DNA of 64,000 nucleotides. It comes from Burkholderiaceae bacterium. Lineage in GTDB: Bacteria > Pseudomonadota > Gammaproteobacteria > Burkholderiales > Burkholderiaceae_C. The translations under genes and the position numbers were made by a program. This document shows positions 8,793-17,208 of this stretch, one piece after another (positions within the stretch are counted from its first letter, which is position 1; each line of letters opens with the position of its first letter). The notes under the pieces are model-generated. The model did no database searches and had not been told where the DNA came from. It saw only the letters and a program-made list of their open reading frames with translations. The stretch lies in the NCBI GenBank assembly GCA_017848435.1, contig JAFEHU010000016.1, positions 1-64,000 of the forward strand. The letters run 5' to 3'.

Positions 8793-9652
8793 ACCGACAG
8801 GACTTCCGTTTCTTCCACCGCCTGCGCGTGCGCTGGGCTGAAGTGGACATGCAGAAAATCGTCTTCAACGGCCATTACCTGATGTACTTCGACACCGCCG
8901 TCGGCGACTACTGGCGTGCGCTGGCGCTCCCGTACGAGGCCACGATGGCACAGCTCGGTGGCGACCTGTACGTCAAGAAGGCGGGGGTGGAGTACCACGC
9001 CTCGGCACGCTACGACGACCAACTGGACATCGGCATGAAATGCGCGCGCATCGGCAACTCGTCGCTGGTGTTCCATGCGGCGATTTTCCGGGGTGACGCG
9101 TTGCTGGTCACTGGCGAGCTGGTCTATGTCTACGCCAACCCCACCACACAGACCTCACAGCCGGTGCCCGACAGCCTGCGCCAGACCATGAGCGGCTTTG
9201 AGGCCGGCGAGCCGGTCACGCAGCTCCGCACCGGCGATTGGGCCGCGTTGCAGGCCGATGCCGCACCGCTGCGCACGGCGGTGTTTGTGGACGAGCAGGG
9301 CGTGCCCGTTGCCATGGAGTGGGACGCCGACGACGCCACCGCGTTGCACGCCGTCAGCCGCAACCGGCTGGGCGTGCCGGTGGCCACCGGACGGCTGCTG
9401 GCGTCCGACCAGGGCGTGGCGCGCATTGGCCGCATGGCGGTGACGCGGCTGCTGCGCGGCGGTGGTTTTGGCCGCGAAGTGCTGCAGGCCCTGGTGGCCG
9501 CCGCGCAGGCCCGGGGCGACCGCGAGGTGCGGCTGCACGCGCAGCGCAGCGCAGAAGGCTTCTACCGCCGGCAAGGTTTTGTGCCGCACGGCGACACGTT
9601 TGAAGAGGCCGGCATCCCGCATGTGGAGATGGTGCTGCCCTTGGTCCGCTAG
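8789..9652 (+). CDS. Fusion of YbgC-type acyl-CoA thioesterase and GNAT acetyltransferase
   Basis: 287 residues in two parts. Residues 1-135 are a hot-dog-fold 4HBT thioesterase: RVRWAEVDMQKIVFNGHYLMYFDTAV contains the Asp/His region of the YbgC/FadM branch. After a short linker, residues 150-287 form a GNAT domain of the ElaA/YjcF-like kind: RTAVFVDEQGVP, RIGRMAVTRLLRGGGFGREVLQALV (acetyl-CoA pyrophosphate loop), and AEGFYRRQGFVPHGDTFEEAGIPHVEM. One polypeptide would hydrolyse acyl-CoA and transfer an acetyl group. The start overlaps the preceding hydrolase stop by 4 nt, and the stop overlaps the stop of the convergent NRDE gene. Confidence 0.8.
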   Translation: MNRQDFRFFHRLRVRWAEVDMQKIVFNGHYLMYFDTAVGDYWRALALPYEATMAQLGGDLYVKKAGVEYHASARYDDQLDIGMKCARIGNSSLVFHAAIFRGDALLVTGELVYVYANPTTQTSQPVPDSLRQTMSGFEAGEPVTQLRTGDWAALQADAAPLRTAVFVDEQGVPVAMEWDADDATALHAVSRNRLGVPVATGRLLASDQGVARIGRMAVTRLLRGGGFGREVLQALVAAAQARGDREVRLHAQRSAEGFYRRQGFVPHGDTFEEAGIPHVEMVLPLVR

Positions 9653-10446
9653 GGCCAGCGCAGCGTCTCTTGCCGGGCCGCAGCGGGTGGGGCGCTGCCA
9701 TAGGTCTGCTCCCACAGCGTGACCTGGGTGTTGGTGCCCACCGGCTCGGCCACCAGCACCGTGCTGGAGCGGGTGCCGTAGCCGTACGCCGGCAAGTCCA
9801 CCCAGGCGCTGGACAGGCCCAGTTCCATGGCGGCGGGCACGCCGGTGTCTGGCAATTCGGTGGGGGGGTAGCGGGTGGCGTCCTGCAACGCGGCGAACAG
9901 TTTGGCCTGCAGGGCCTGGCCATCGGGCGCACTGGCCAGCGCCTGTGCCAGAGACTGTTTCAGTCGCACCGTTTTGGGCCAGGGGGTGTTGAGCTGGGCG
10001 TTGGACAGGCCGTGGATGCCGGGCGCAATGCGGGCCATCGCCAGCGCCGGGGCGTCTGCGTTGTGCAGGCAGTGCCAGTCCCCAGCGGCGTGGTCACCCA
10101 GAACCAGGTTGAAGCCGGCATAGGCCGATGCGTCAATGGTCTTGGCAAACCCGGCAGCGTCCAGGCCGCTGTCCAGCCAGCGTGTGACCAGTTCACCCCG
10201 GCTGCGCAAGCCGGCGCGGGCTTCGCCGCGCCGCACATTGGTCAGCATCGCCACCCGGCCTGTAGGCGTGACGCCGAACCAGGTGCCGCCGTCCTGCAGG
10301 TCCCGCCCTGCGACCACCGGGGTGCCGGCGGGCGTGGCCCAGGTGGCCAGCGGGGCAGTGGGCCGCGCGCGGTACTCGTCGCGGTTGGACGCGATGACCA
10401 GTGGCCAGCGGGGGTGGGCGCCCAGCGCCAGCGCGATCAGGCACAT
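9649..10446 (-). CDS. NRDE-family (TANGO2-like) protein
   Basis: 265 residues. It begins Met-Cys, as is usual in this Ntn-hydrolase-like family, and carries the defining ASNRDE motif at about 19-24, followed by PVVAGRDLQDGGTWFGVTPTGRVAMLTNVR, the standard second block. The family is widespread in bacteria and related to eukaryotic TANGO2; the biochemical role is unsettled, with haem or ester handling proposed. It is convergent with the thioesterase-GNAT gene (4-bp overlap) and lies 18 bp downstream of ygfZ on the same strand, so it is probably cotranscribed with it. Confidence 0.85.
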   Translation of the reverse strand: MCLIALALGAHPRWPLVIASNRDEYRARPTAPLATWATPAGTPVVAGRDLQDGGTWFGVTPTGRVAMLTNVRRGEARAGLRSRGELVTRWLDSGLDAAGFAKTIDASAYAGFNLVLGDHAAGDWHCLHNADAPALAMARIAPGIHGLSNAQLNTPWPKTVRLKQSLAQALASAPDGQALQAKLFAALQDATRYPPTELPDTGVPAAMELGLSSAWVDLPAYGYGTRSSTVLVAEPVGTNTQVTLWEQTYGSAPPAAARQETLRWP

Positions 10447-10464
10447 GGCCGGTTGACCGCCGGG

Positions 10465-11403
10465 TCAGATGTCGTCGAGCAAGGGGTAGGGCAGGGGCAG
10501 CAGCGTCAGGCCAGGGCCGTCGGCCGCGCCGAGCGTCAGCGCACCACCGCTGGCGGCAGCCACCTGCAGGGACACCACCGCGTCCGAGCCGCCCGTGGGG
10601 GCCGCCGCGGCGAACGCCACCGTGCCGCAGGGCTGGGTGGCGTCGCCGTCGTGGAACACCTCCTGCCCGGCCGCCAGGGGCGCATCGCAATGCACCAGGT
10701 AGCCGCGCCGCTTCAGCGTGCCGCGGAACTGGCTGCGCGCCACCACCTCCTGGCCGGGGTAGCAGCCCTTCTGGAAATTCACGCCGCCAACCGACTCGTA
10801 GTTCAGCATCTGCGGCACATAGGCCTCCACCACCGGCGCGGTGATGGGCGCAATGCCGCTGTGCACCGAGCCCCATTGCCAGAGGTCGAGCGACAGCGTA
10901 TCGCCCGCTGGTGGGGCACTGCCGGCCGGCGCCACCCACAGCGCGCGCGGTACGCTGCCGGCGGGCGACAGCAAAGTGCGGGTGGCATCGCCGATGTCGG
11001 TCTTGATCGCGGTGCTGCCGTCGGCCACGGTGGCGCTCACCGCGCTGCCGGCCAGCCCGTAGACGGCCCAGTCGGCGCTGGCGTCGCTCAGCTTGGCCTT
11101 GGCGCGCAGCACGAACATCGACAGGCGCTTCAGCGTCGGCGCCAAAATATCCTGACTGCAGACCAGAAAGATGTCGTCCGGGCCGCGCTTGAACAGCGTG
11201 AAGCTGGCCAGCATGCGGCCCTTGGCCGAGCAGAAGGCGGCCAGCCGCGCGTCGTGTTGGCCCAGCAGGGCCACGTCCTGCGTCAATTGGCCATGCAGGA
11301 ACTTGGCGGCGTCTTCGCCCTGGGCGCGAATGACGCCCAGCGTCGTGAGGCGGGCCACACCCTGAAGGTGTTGGGCCAAGGTCGTGTGGAATGGGCTCGT
11401 CAT
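10465..11403 (-). CDS. ygfZ: YgfZ, folate-binding protein for iron-sulfur cluster enzymes
   Basis: 312 residues from ATG at 11403, chosen over an in-frame start 14 codons upstream because the protein family begins with this MTSPFHTTLAQHL-type segment. The signature KGCYPGQEVVARSQFRGTLKRR is complete, with the conserved Cys. YgfZ is a GcvT-like folate-binding protein that helps maintain certain Fe-S enzymes such as MiaB. It is divergent from mltG, 56 bp apart, a pairing common in proteobacteria. Confidence 0.88.
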   Translation of the reverse strand: MTSPFHTTLAQHLQGVARLTTLGVIRAQGEDAAKFLHGQLTQDVALLGQHDARLAAFCSAKGRMLASFTLFKRGPDDIFLVCSQDILAPTLKRLSMFVLRAKAKLSDASADWAVYGLAGSAVSATVADGSTAIKTDIGDATRTLLSPAGSVPRALWVAPAGSAPPAGDTLSLDLWQWGSVHSGIAPITAPVVEAYVPQMLNYESVGGVNFQKGCYPGQEVVARSQFRGTLKRRGYLVHCDAPLAAGQEVFHDGDATQPCGTVAFAAAAPTGGSDAVVSLQVAAASGGALTLGAADGPGLTLLPLPYPLLDDI

Positions 11404-11459
11404 GCGCTGAATTATCATCGGCCATTGGTAAATATGGGTAAACATACAGGAACAGGGTC

Positions 11460-12452
11460 GTGAGGAAGTGGTGCTTGGCTCTGGTGTTGACCGGTTTGCT
11501 CACGCTGGGTGCGTTGGCAGCGGCGGGAGCCATGTGGCTGCATGCCCCCATCGTGTCTGGCAAACAGCTAGATCTGTCGATCGAACCCGGTGTCACCGCG
11601 CGCGGCGTGGCGCGGCTGGTGGCCGCGAGCGGTGCCGACGTCAGCCCCGACCTGCTGTACTGGTGGTTTCGCTGGTCGGGCCACAGCCGCAGCATCCGGG
11701 CCGGCAGTTACGAACTCGACCCTGGCACCACACCCAACAGCCTGACCAACAAGCTGGTGCGCGGCGAAGAAGCGTTGCGCTTTGTCACCTTCATCGAGGG
11801 CTGGAACTTCCGCCAGGTGCGTGCCGCGCTGGCCAGCGCCGACCAGCTCAAGCCCGAGACCAAAGACCTGACACCCGAAGCGCTGATGGCGGCCATTGGC
11901 AAACCCGGCCAGCACCCCGAAGGTCAGTTTTTCCCGGACACCTACACCTACGCCAAAGGCAGCGCCGACGTGGCGGTGCTGAAACGCGCCGCCAAGGCGA
12001 TGGACAAGCACCTCGACGCCGCCTGGGCGGGCCGCAAGCCCGACACCCCGCTCAAGACCCCGGCCGAACTGCTGGTGTTGGCCAGCATTGTGGAAAAGGA
12101 AACCGGCCAGCCGAGCGAACGTTCGCTGATCGCCAGCGTGTTCACCAACCGCCTGCGCACCGGCATGCTGCTGCAGACCGACCCAACGGTGATCTACGGC
12201 GTGGGCGAGGCCTTTGACGGCAACCTGCGCAAAAAAGACCTGCTGACCGACACGCCCTACAACACCTACACCCGCGCCGGCCTGCCGCCCACGCCGATTG
12301 CCATGCCCAGCAAGGCCGCGCTGATGGCCGCCGCGCTGCCGGCCGACACCCCGGCCCTGTACTTTGTGGCCCGGGGCGACGGCACCAGCCAGTTCAGCGC
12401 CACACTGCCCGAGCACAACCGTGCGGTGGCCAAGTACCAGCTGGGGCGCTGA
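11460..12452 (+). CDS. mltG: Endolytic murein transglycosylase MltG
   Basis: 330 residues from a GTG start at 11460. An N-terminal signal anchor (residues 4-27) is followed by a LysM-like region (IEPGVTARGVARLVAASG) and the YceG catalytic domain. PEGQFFPDTYTYAKG at about 153-167 and LASIVEKETGQPSER at 208-222 carry the conserved catalytic Glu of the EKET motif. The DPTVIYG and NTYTRAGLPPTPIAMPS blocks complete the family pattern. MltG cleaves nascent glycan strands at the inner membrane and sets their length. It starts a tight + strand cluster with tmk and holB. Confidence 0.93.
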   Translation: MRKWCLALVLTGLLTLGALAAAGAMWLHAPIVSGKQLDLSIEPGVTARGVARLVAASGADVSPDLLYWWFRWSGHSRSIRAGSYELDPGTTPNSLTNKLVRGEEALRFVTFIEGWNFRQVRAALASADQLKPETKDLTPEALMAAIGKPGQHPEGQFFPDTYTYAKGSADVAVLKRAAKAMDKHLDAAWAGRKPDTPLKTPAELLVLASIVEKETGQPSERSLIASVFTNRLRTGMLLQTDPTVIYGVGEAFDGNLRKKDLLTDTPYNTYTRAGLPPTPIAMPSKAALMAAALPADTPALYFVARGDGTSQFSATLPEHNRAVAKYQLGR

Positions 12453-12455
12453 ATC

Positions 12456-13103
12456 ATGGTCATGGCGGGCTTCTTCCTCACCCTTGAAGGCATCGACGGC
12501 GCCGGCAAGTCCAGCCACATCGCGGCCATCGCGGCGGCGCTGCAGGCGCAGGGCCACACCGTCACGCTCACCCGCGAGCCCGGTGGCACGCCGCTGGCCG
12601 AAAAGCTGCGCACGCTGGTGCTGAACGACGCGATGGACCCGCTCACAGAAGCGCTGCTGATCTTTGCCGCCCGGCGTGACCACGTGCAGCAGGTGATCGC
12701 CCCGGCGCTGGCCCGCGGCGAGGTGGTGTTGTGCGACCGCTTCACCGACGCGACCTTTGCCTACCAAGGGGCAGGGCGCGGCTTCAGCCTGGAAGTGCTC
12801 TCAATTTTAGAGCGCTGGATTCAGTCTCCACTGGGGGCTGAGGCCAATTTGGTTAAAAATCCAGACCTCACGCTGTGGTTTGACCTGCCACCGGCGATTG
12901 CGGCCGAACGTTTGGCCGACGCGCGTTTGCCCGACCGTTTTGAAGCCCAGCCGCAGGCGTTTTTCGAGCGCGTGTCGCAGGGCTACGCCGCGCGGCTGCA
13001 GGCCGACCCGGCGCGTTTTGCCCGCATCAACGCCCACCAGCCGCGCGACGCGGTGTGGGCCGAGGTGCTGCACGCCTTGCGCACAGCAGGTTGCGTGGCA
13101 TGA
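12456..13103 (+). CDS. tmk: Thymidylate kinase
   Basis: 215 residues. The P-loop [10 protein letters not shown] is at 11-20, [14 protein letters not shown] at about 35-48 forms the dTMP site, [16 protein letters not shown] carries the DR(F/Y) motif, and the [13 protein letters not shown] segment is the lid. The enzyme phosphorylates dTMP to dTDP. It lies 3 bp after mltG and overlaps holB by 4 bp (ATGA), the common mltG-tmk-holB arrangement. Confidence 0.95.
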   Translation: MVMAGFFLTLEGIDGAGKSSHIAAIAAALQAQGHTVTLTREPGGTPLAEKLRTLVLNDAMDPLTEALLIFAARRDHVQQVIAPALARGEVVLCDRFTDATFAYQGAGRGFSLEVLSILERWIQSPLGAEANLVKNPDLTLWFDLPPAIAAERLADARLPDRFEAQPQAFFERVSQGYAARLQADPARFARINAHQPRDAVWAEVLHALRTAGCVA

Positions 13104-14131
13104 CCGGGCTGGCCGCGTCCACCGCGCCGTGGATTGCCCGCCAGCGGGCGGCATTGGCGGCCCAACCTGGCCAGGCGTTGCTGCTGCACGGCCCGTCCGG
13201 CCTGGGCCAGTACGCGCTGGCCGAGTCGCTGGCCGCGCTGTGGTTGTGCGAACAGCCCGTGGCCGGCGAAGGTGAGGGCGCTGCGCCCGACCAGGCCTGC
13301 GGCCAGTGCGCCAGCTGCCACCTGTTGGGTGCCCACACCCACCCCGACATGCGGGTGCTGATGCCCGAGGCGGTGATGCAGGCGCTGGACTGGCCGCTGA
13401 GCGAAAAAGCCCAGCAGGAGCTGGACGACAAGAAGCGCAAACCAAGCCGCGAAATCCGCATCGACGCGATGCGCGACGCGATCGAGTTCGCCCAGCGCAC
13501 CAGCGCCCGGGGCCGGGCCAAGGTGGTGCTGGTCTACCCGGCCGAGCGCATGAACCACGTCACCGCCAACGCCTTGCTCAAGACGCTGGAAGAGCCGCCC
13601 GGTGAACTGCGTTTTGTGCTCGCCACCGAAGCCGCCCACCGGCTGTTGCCCACCATCCGCAGCCGCTGCCTGAGCCACGCCATGGCCTGGCCGGTGGCCG
13701 ACGAGGCGCAGAGCTGGCTCGCCAGCCAGGGCCTGGCGCCGGCCGACGCGCTGGCCTGGCTGCGTGCCGCTGGCGGTCGTCCGGAAGAAGCCTTGAAGAT
13801 GGCCCAGAGCGGGCTGAGCGTGGCCCAGTGGCGGCTGTTCCCACAGGCCATGGCCCGGGGCGACACCACCAGCGTGGCCGATTGGGGCCCAGCGCAGCTG
13901 GTGGACGCATTGCAAAAACTGGCGCACGACCTGGCCGCCACCCGCAGCGGTGCCGAACCCCGTTTCTTTGAGCTCGGCGCACTGCCCAAGCCGCCCGGCT
14001 GGCCGGCCCTGGCCCAGTGGCACAAAGACCTGGTCGCCACCGCCAGCCGGGTGGAACATCCCTTCAACCCGGGGTTGATGCTGGAAGCGCTGGTCAGCCA
14101 GGCCCGCACCGCCTTACACTCCAAGCCATGA
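13100..14131 (+). CDS. holB: DNA polymerase III delta' subunit
   Basis: 343 residues from ATG 13100, overlapping the tmk stop; the in-frame start 15 codons earlier lies inside tmk. It is an AAA+ clamp-loader subunit: a degenerate P-loop [17 protein letters not shown], a zinc-binding [18 protein letters not shown] knot, and the SRC-like [16 protein letters not shown]. Delta' stabilises the clamp loader and usually lacks ATPase activity, consistent with Gly-Gln in place of Gly-Lys in the P-loop. It is translationally coupled to tmk and to the PilZ gene. Confidence 0.9.
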   Translation: MTGLAASTAPWIARQRAALAAQPGQALLLHGPSGLGQYALAESLAALWLCEQPVAGEGEGAAPDQACGQCASCHLLGAHTHPDMRVLMPEAVMQALDWPLSEKAQQELDDKKRKPSREIRIDAMRDAIEFAQRTSARGRAKVVLVYPAERMNHVTANALLKTLEEPPGELRFVLATEAAHRLLPTIRSRCLSHAMAWPVADEAQSWLASQGLAPADALAWLRAAGGRPEEALKMAQSGLSVAQWRLFPQAMARGDTTSVADWGPAQLVDALQKLAHDLAATRSGAEPRFFELGALPKPPGWPALAQWHKDLVATASRVEHPFNPGLMLEALVSQARTALHSKP

Positions 14132-14538
14132 ACCCGGGCGACACCACGTCATCGCAACTGTCGGGCCTGACCGGTCTGTCCGGCCTGGCGCCCCTGTCGC
14201 CGCGTCCCAGCGTCATCCAGCTGTCCATCAAGGAAAAGGCCGCGCTGTACGCCGCCTACATCCCGCTGTTCACCGAAGGCGGCATCTTCATCCCCACCAC
14301 CCGCGACTACAAGCTGGGCGACGACGTCTACGTGCTGCTCTCGCTGCCGGACGACCCGCAGCGCTACCCGGTGGCCGGCAAGGTCGCCTGGATCACCCCG
14401 GCGCGCGCCGCCAGCAACCGCTCGCAGGGCGTGGGCGTGCGTTTCCCGGCGGACGAAAAATCGCTCCAGTTGAAGGCCAAGATTGAGCAGATCCTCGGTG
14501 CCCACCTGGCTTCCGAGCGGCCGACGCAAACCCTGTAG
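14128..14538 (+). CDS. PilZ-domain protein
   Basis: 136 residues from ATG 14128, overlapping the holB stop by ATGA. The core (VIQLSIKEKAALYAAYIPLFTEGGIFIPTTRDYKLGDDVYVLLSLPDDPQRYPVAGKVAWITP) is the short type IV PilZ protein found after holB in many proteobacteria. The group lacks the RxxxR c-di-GMP-binding motif of canonical PilZ domains and works in type IV pilus biogenesis through protein contacts. I see no RxxxR here, so c-di-GMP binding is unlikely. Confidence 0.85.
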   Translation: MNPGDTTSSQLSGLTGLSGLAPLSPRPSVIQLSIKEKAALYAAYIPLFTEGGIFIPTTRDYKLGDDVYVLLSLPDDPQRYPVAGKVAWITPARAASNRSQGVGVRFPADEKSLQLKAKIEQILGAHLASERPTQTL

Positions 14539-14630
14539 TCGGGTGCGCAGTGGGCGTAACCGCTACGCCTTTGATAGCGCCACCGCGAGCTTTCACCAAG
14601 GCTCAATGCCCATTTGACTTGAAATTTCCG

Positions 14631-15449
14631 ATGTTTGTCGATTCCCACTGCCATTTGAACTTCCCCGAGCTGTCCGGCAACCTGGGGGCCATCCGCCAAG
14701 CCATGGCCGAGGCCCAGGTGGACCGCGCGCTCTGCATCTGCACCACGCTGGAAGAGTTCGACAGCGTCCACCAGCTGGCCTTGGACCACGCCAATTTCTG
14801 GGCCACCGTCGGTGTGCACCCCGACAACGACGACGTGACCGAGCCCACCGTGGCCGACCTGGTGGCCCGCGCTGGCCGCCCGCGGGTGGTGGCCATCGGC
14901 GAAACCGGGCTCGACTACTACCGCCTGAACGGCCGCAGCATCGCCGACATGGCCTGGCAGCGCGAACGTTTCAGCCGCCACATCACGGCCGCGCAGCAGG
15001 TGAAAAAGCCGCTCGTCATCCACACCCGCAGCGCGTCGGCCGACACCTTGGCGATGCTGAAAGAGCAGGGCGAAGACGGCGGGGCGCAGGCGGCCGGCGG
15101 CGTGTTCCATTGCTTCACCGAAACCGAGGTGGTCGCCCGTGCCGCGCTGGATATGGGCTTTTACATCTCGTTTTCCGGCATCCTGACCTTCAAGACCGCG
15201 CAAGACCTGCGCGACATCGCCCGTTGGGTGCCGCTGGACCGCTTGCTCATCGAGACCGACAGCCCCTATCTGGCACCGGTGCCGTACCGCGGTAAAACCA
15301 ACAACCCGTCCTACGTGCCGTGGGTGGCACGCCAGCTGGCCGAACTGCGCGGCCTGCCGGTCGAAGCCATTGCCGAGGCCACCAGCCGCAACTTCGAGCG
15401 CCTGTTCAGCGGCGTTCAGACGCCTGAAAAATCTAATGCAACACGTTAA
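14631..15449 (+). CDS. TatD-family metal-dependent deoxyribonuclease
   Basis: 272 residues from ATG 14631, because the family begins MFVDSHCHL; the frame is open 27 codons further upstream without similarity. The metal-site motifs are all present: DSHCHLN, GVHPDNDDV, AIGETGLDYYR, KPLVIHTRSA, GVFHCFTE, and LLIETDSPYLAPVPYRGKTNNP. TatD proteins are 3'-5' exonucleases or AP endonucleases. The stop overlaps the start of the ankyrin gene by 14 nt. Confidence 0.9.
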   Translation: MFVDSHCHLNFPELSGNLGAIRQAMAEAQVDRALCICTTLEEFDSVHQLALDHANFWATVGVHPDNDDVTEPTVADLVARAGRPRVVAIGETGLDYYRLNGRSIADMAWQRERFSRHITAAQQVKKPLVIHTRSASADTLAMLKEQGEDGGAQAAGGVFHCFTETEVVARAALDMGFYISFSGILTFKTAQDLRDIARWVPLDRLLIETDSPYLAPVPYRGKTNNPSYVPWVARQLAELRGLPVEAIAEATSRNFERLFSGVQTPEKSNATR

Positions 15450-16077
15450 AAAAGCAATTTACCTTGTTGTTTTTATTGGGGTTGGAACAGCCGTTGCTGG
15501 CTCGTTCTATGACTTCTTCCGCTCCATCCAGCTCGACGACGGCCGCACCGTGCAGCAGCTGCTGAAGCGCGGTTTTGACGGCAACACGCGCGACGAAAAG
15601 GGCCAACCCGGGCTGCTGCTGGCCATCAAGGAGCCAGCGCCCAAGGTGGTGGCGGTGCTGATGGCCTGGCCAGGCATCCAGCCCGACATCCGCAACCGCA
15701 CCGACGAAAGCCCGCTGATGATGGCCGCGCTGACCGGCCAGATCGACCTGGCCGAGCAACTGGTCGCGCGCGGTGCCGACGTCAACAAAACCGGCTGGAC
15801 GCCGCTGCATTACGCCGCCAGCGGCGGCCATGTGGCGGTCATCAAACTGCTTTTGAAACAACATGCCTACATCGACGCCGCATCGCCCAACGGCACCACG
15901 CCGCTGATGATGGCCGCCATGTATGGCACCGACGACGCGGTGAACCTGCTGCTCGACGAAGGGGCCGACATCAGTCTGCGCAACCAGCTCAAACTCAGCG
16001 CCGCCGATTTCGCCGAACAGTCCGGCCGGGACTTCATGATCGCGCTGTTCGCGAAACGGCTGGGCAAGAAGCGCTGA
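15436..16077 (+). CDS. Ankyrin-repeat protein with N-terminal membrane segment
   Basis: 213 residues from ATG 15436. A hydrophobic segment at 6-26 is a signal anchor or uncleaved signal peptide. Four to five ankyrin repeats follow, with readable units such as TPLHYAASGGHVAVIKLLLKQH, TPLMMAAMYGTDDAVNLLLDEGAD and ESPLMMAALTGQIDLAEQLVARGADVN. These proteins mediate protein binding; the partner is unknown. It is the last chromosomal gene before dif; the prophage begins 47 bp after its stop. Confidence 0.85.
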   Translation: MQHVKKAIYLVVFIGVGTAVAGSFYDFFRSIQLDDGRTVQQLLKRGFDGNTRDEKGQPGLLLAIKEPAPKVVAVLMAWPGIQPDIRNRTDESPLMMAALTGQIDLAEQLVARGADVNKTGWTPLHYAASGGHVAVIKLLLKQHAYIDAASPNGTTPLMMAAMYGTDDAVNLLLDEGADISLRNQLKLSAADFAEQSGRDFMIALFAKRLGKKR

Positions 16078-16478
16078 AACCGGCTTTTGACTCCAAAGAC
16101 CTGCTCAATTCGTATTTGATACGATGTATAGCTACTTAAATCAGTCGCTATCGTTTCCATAGCGGAATTCGAGTCTACGTTGTAGGAAAAAAGACACATC
16201 GCCGCCACGCCAGCGGCTACTCCCTTTCCCAAAACGTCAAGCATCTTCGCCCCCTTGCGTGTGCCTTTGCTCCGCAAAATGATTGCTTGAATCGCTGCTT
16301 CGCGGGCGTCTTCTCCAGCGATATCCGCTATCTCCGCCGCCAGTTCCGGTGACATTGGGCGGCCACCGCTTCTCAAATGCGTGATGTCGGATGGGTCAAT
16401 TCCCATCCGCTTAGCAAGCGCAGTTTTCCCCCCGCACTTTTCCGCAGCCTTGTCAATTAGGGTTAAAAGTTCTTGCAC
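15867..16478 (-). CDS. Phage repressor-like HTH protein with C-terminal membrane segment; frame crosses attL
   Basis: From GTG 16478 (GGAAAGG is 7 nt upstream). Residues 1-60 form a Cro/CI-type helix-turn-helix (ALAKRMGIDPSDITHLRSGGRPMSPELAAEIADIAGED), followed by a basic stretch and a hydrophobic segment (LGKGVAAGVAAMCLFSY) at about residues 88-104. The pattern resembles the small DUF3693-type regulators of inoviruses. In the prophage the frame does not stop at attL but continues antisense into the ankyrin gene up to 15867. In the circular phage it would instead continue past the attachment core into sequence from the right end and stop at 21881-21879. It is divergent from the ssDNA-binding gene, and its start abuts an operator. 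Confidence 0.62.
   Translation of the reverse strand: MQELLTLIDKAAEKCGGKTALAKRMGIDPSDITHLRSGGRPMSPELAAEIADIAGEDAREAAIQAIILRSKGTRKGAKMLDVLGKGVAAGVAAMCLFSYNVDSNSAMETIATDLSSYTSYQIRIEQVFGVKSRFQRFLPSRFANSAIMKSRPDCSAKSAALSLSWLRRLMSAPSSSSRFTASSVPYMAAIISGVVPLGDAASM
16114..16141 (+). other. attL: hybrid dif/attP site at left prophage end
   Basis: XerC arm ATTTGATACGA (16114-16124), central TGTATA (16125-16130), XerD arm GCTACTTAAAT (16131-16141). The XerD arm is degenerate, as in phage attP sites of dif-integrating inoviruses. The XerC arm is inferred to be chromosomal. Confidence 0.8.
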
Positions 16479-16525
16479 TTGGAAACCTTTCCAAAAAATA
16501 CTCTTGTACTTGGAAATGTTTCCAA
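16479..16525. promoter_or_regulatory. Two near-identical palindromic operators between repressor and early genes
   Basis: TTGGAAA-CC-TTTCCAA (16479-16494) and TTGGAAA-TG-TTTCCAA (16510-16525) have identical 7-bp arms and centres 31 bp apart, about three helical turns. Both are preceded by AC on the + strand. They fill the divergent region between the repressor start (16478) and the first + strand gene (16546), so they very likely bind the repressor and control both directions. The first overlaps the repressor's own ribosome site. Confidence 0.72.
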
Positions 16526-16545
16526 GCCATTCAGGAGCCAACCAA

Positions 16546-16848
16546 ATGTTTGCAGTCACCATTACAGCACCGACGATCACTGAACGCAAAGGCACCGCCA
16601 AAGCCACAGGCAACCCCTACCACCTGCGCATCCAGACCGGTTACCTGCACACCGTAGGCGAAGACGGCACCCCCAACGAAATTCCCGACAAATTCGAGTT
16701 CCTGCTCGACGCCGACCAAGCGCCATACCCCCGTGGCCGCTACCAGTTGCACCCCTCTGCTGTCACGGTCTCCCGTGATGGCCGGTTGGAAGTCCGCCCA
16801 CGGTTGGCTCCGCAGGCAGCGCCGACACCCGCAGCACCTAAGGCATGA
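16546..16848 (+). CDS. Phage single-stranded DNA-binding protein (gpV/helix-destabilising)
   Basis: 100 residues from ATG 16546 with AGGAG 8 nt upstream. It matches the helix-destabilising pattern: KGTAKATGNPYHLRIQTGYLHT early, then FEFLLDADQAPYPRGRYQLHPSAVTVSRDGRLEVRPRL, and a Pro/Ala-rich tail. It would coat viral single strands before assembly and switch replication from double to single strand. It is the first gene of the + strand operon behind the operator pair. Confidence 0.75.
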   Translation: MFAVTITAPTITERKGTAKATGNPYHLRIQTGYLHTVGEDGTPNEIPDKFEFLLDADQAPYPRGRYQLHPSAVTVSRDGRLEVRPRLAPQAAPTPAAPKA

Positions 16849-16858
16849 GGGGTGCGCC

Positions 16859-17074
16859 ATGCAGGCCCCAATCACGTTTGAAACAGTCCAGCACGCAGCA
16901 CGCCAAGCCCTTCTAGGTATGGCACTACGTTCGCTGGCCTCTGATGCCGTCAGCGGCCATGACTTCGTCCACGCCATCAGCTTGAGGGTGACCGAAGTCG
17001 ATACCACTCACCCCGGAATTGAGGTCACGTACCTCGACGTTCACGGCGTCGAGCTAGCGGGGCACTCGTTATGA
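16859..17074 (+). CDS. Small phage protein of unknown function
   Basis: 71 residues from ATG 16859, between the ssDNA-binding gene and an overlapping start at 17071. The N-terminal half is helical (ITFETVQHAARQALLGMALRSLASDAV), the C-terminal half reads as beta strands (ISLRVTEVDTTHPGIEVTYLDVHGVELAG). No membrane segment and no family I recognise. The position suggests an early replication or regulation role. Confidence 0.5.
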   Translation: MQAPITFETVQHAARQALLGMALRSLASDAVSGHDFVHAISLRVTEVDTTHPGIEVTYLDVHGVELAGHSL

Positions 17075-17208
17075 ACGAGAAGCGCATCGACTTTTTGGGC
17101 CTCAGCAACCGAGGCGGATATCGAGCTCTTTTTTGTGCTTTCGCGCCGTTGGGTCGTGTCTGCCTTACTCAGGCTTACCGCTTCTGCCTCATGGAGCGCG
17201 CTCTGTGA
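17071..17208 (+). CDS. Very small phage ORF
   Basis: 45 residues from ATG 17071, which overlaps the preceding stop (ATGA). It is rich in Phe, Leu, Cys and Arg. Support comes only from overlapping start and stop codons on both sides; it may be spurious. Confidence 0.33.
   Translation: MNEKRIDFLGLSNRGGYRALFCAFAPLGRVCLTQAYRFCLMERAL

Noticed and set aside
9670-11463. 597-codon + strand open frame opposite NRDE and ygfZ
   Set aside because: Low-complexity Arg/Gly/Gln translation; the - strand genes are clearly real.
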